From assembly GCA_032207245.1 (NCBI GenBank), contig CM063510.1, forward strand, positions 47,973,625-48,037,624: 64,000 nucleotides of DNA, given 5' to 3'. The stretch is from Pardosa pseudoannulata. Its lineage: Eukaryota > Arthropoda > Arachnida > Araneae > Lycosidae. The notes under the pieces were generated by a model. That model was given only the letters and a program-made list of their open reading frames with translations. It searched no databases and was not told the origin of the DNA. The position numbers and the translations under genes were made by a program. Shown piece after piece: positions 62,580 through 64,000 of this stretch (position 1 is its first letter; every line of letters starts with the position of its first letter).

Positions 62580-64000
62580 CTGTAGGATAGAAAAATTCAT
62601 TTGCATCATGTAGAGGTAAAAAAAAATATTAAACCATAGTTGAAATTTATCTTATTCAATAAATAACTGTTCCCGACACATTTATATTTCCAGTTCGGGA
62701 AAATTGTTCTTCTATTACAAAAGCCAAACCCTAGCTCAACAGGTAGTGGTATCCGAGAAAGTGGGTCTTAAGACACTGTAGGTCTTGACTTAATACATAC
62801 GTTATATATTTCAAAAAGTAATGCTCCAAACCAAGCCATACTAAAAGAGACGACATAAAGGTAGACAAGAAAGCACACTTTAGGCCTTTACTTGGTGTAC
62901 TAAACACTACTTTTATTTTTATTTACTTACTGCTGGAGGGAGATCATTGCTTTACCCTTTTACCGTTTCGTTTTTGCCCTATATAGAGTGGTTGGTATTA
63001 TTAGCTTCTGTCCTATAGAATTGGTCCCAACTTCTGAAAAAGATTCGGTAATGTCTATACTGCCGTCTTTATAGGAAGGGATGTTGGTCCTGATGTTGAT
63101 GACATCTGTGTTTTCATAGTGAAATCATTTTAACAATATGAAGTGCCTGGCCCTATTTTTATTTTTATTCTTTCCATCTAAATGTGCATTCAACTTTATT
63201 TTATTTGAAATGCAGTTAAAGGAAATACTATTTATGCAAATATATTTCAAAGCAAATTTTCAGTTTTGCTGCGGCGTTACATTGCCGTATAAAAAGCCCG
63301 TGTTATGTGTTGAAGTCTGGCTGGTCGAATGTAAACACGATGACTGCTTGTTTGGTTAGCTGTAGCAAGTGTTGCTTACAGCAGTGCTTTACTTTAATTT
63401 GTAAGTAACATAATTATGTTTTGTTTAAATAATAAATAGATGTTTTTAACGAAGCATTTGGACTTAATCACATTTTTGTACTGTACCTAGTCACATACAT
63501 CAATTTCATTGCTATTATTTATATAAATGCACTCTGCGTTACCAGTAGGAAAGATAACAATTATAATATTTTGAAGTGAATTTTTGCATATGATGTATTG
63601 TAACGTTTGAGGAAATATTTTTTACATTCTGTGTTGTGATATAATGAGTTAAATTATTAATTTAATTAACTACAGAATCATTTCGCTGGTCACCTTTGTC
63701 CCCGGGTTCTCCATCTTGTTGACACTTCATTATTAAAAAACAAAATATCACGTTTTTTCCCCATCTTTATTAATTTACTTCCTGCCAGGTGGAGGGGGAT
63801 ATTTCCAGGAGGACTTCTTCAGAGTTTGTCACCTGAGGAAATGTGGTCGTCTACGAATCTGCATATTTATTATTTGTTCTCTCGTGGAGAAACAGGATGC
63901 CAGGAAATTTCTAGTCACGTACTCTCCTGTCGTTCGTACGCAATACAGGAGATAAGGGTGATAGATAAAAGTAGTCGATAGAGAGGGTGGGAAAATGATC
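62580..64000. other. Upstream intron of the CRAL-TRIO gene, no exon found
   Basis: The expected N-terminal exon (about 40-60 codons, ending in phase 1 on the - strand) was not recognised. A weak tRNA/SINE-like segment is at about 62730-62840 (GGTAGTGGTATCCGAGAAAG; AATGCTCCAAACCAAG). 63660-64000 is less AT-rich but its antisense frames are short and carry no family motif. Confidence 0.55.

Noticed and set aside
63663..63990. Possible N-terminal exon of the CRAL-TRIO gene in the less AT-rich right edge
   Set aside because: Antisense frames are short, lack the helical CRAL-TRIO-N pattern, and no donor in phase 1 follows.

Overview
This is a 64 kb, strongly AT-rich, intron-rich nuclear window from an animal. 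It holds two split genes in convergent orientation, and nearly everything else is introns and transposable-element debris. Three observations suggest an arthropod, possibly a chelicerate such as a spider or horseshoe crab: the long introns, the mixture of Ty3/gypsy, BEL/Pao, jockey-like, Helitron, hAT, piggyBac-like and Merlin-like relics, and a tRNA-headed SINE. The assignment to a group is inference; no sequence feature fixes the species.

Gene 1 (+ strand, about 2955-28630) is sorting nexin 17. Eleven exons were placed (2955-3147, 5847-6022, 8355-8442, 9946-10030, 11374-11536, 12792-12932, 15800-15862, 17845-17961, 18714-18914, 22686-22742, 27542-27643). They join in one continuous frame of 461 residues plus stop. 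The gene has a PX domain, a FERM-like module and the conserved acidic C-terminal tail ending in DDL. Only the first roughly 20 residues lie outside the window. One intron uses a GC-AG splice pair. The introns contain a SINE, a Ty3/gypsy integrase relic, a Merlin-like transposase relic, a 5'-truncated non-LTR retrotransposon inside unusually long direct repeats, hAT elements and a perfect 29-bp-arm palindrome.

Intergenic region (about 28630-41207): SINE relic, microsatellites, a 471-bp non-autonomous Helitron, a decayed Ty3/gypsy element on the - strand (RT, RNase H, integrase, LTR) with a nested 189-bp MITE, an opposing BEL/Pao fragment, an LTR-like segment and further MITEs.

Gene 2 (- strand, about 62579-41208) is a CRAL-TRIO (Sec14-like) lipid-transfer protein of the alpha-tocopherol-transfer-protein/clavesin type. 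Four exons (62579-62343, 55360-55164, 44406-44296, 41776-41573) join in frame to 248 residues and a stop. The N-terminal exon was not found and probably lies beyond the right edge. Its introns carry a jockey-like RT fragment split by poly(A), a 135-bp-period decayed array, a 1-kb tandem duplication, hAT elements, piggyBac-type MITEs, 165-bp tandem units and very long (TA)n tracts.

The two genes are unrelated in function: endosomal cargo recycling and intracellular lipid carriage. I saw no operon, CRISPR, rRNA or convincing functional tRNA. I found no new multi-gene system. The most distinctive items are the GC-AG intron, the long direct repeats around a young non-LTR insertion, the hAT MITE with a matching empty site elsewhere in the window, and the heavily nested retroelement block at 34.3-39.6 kb.
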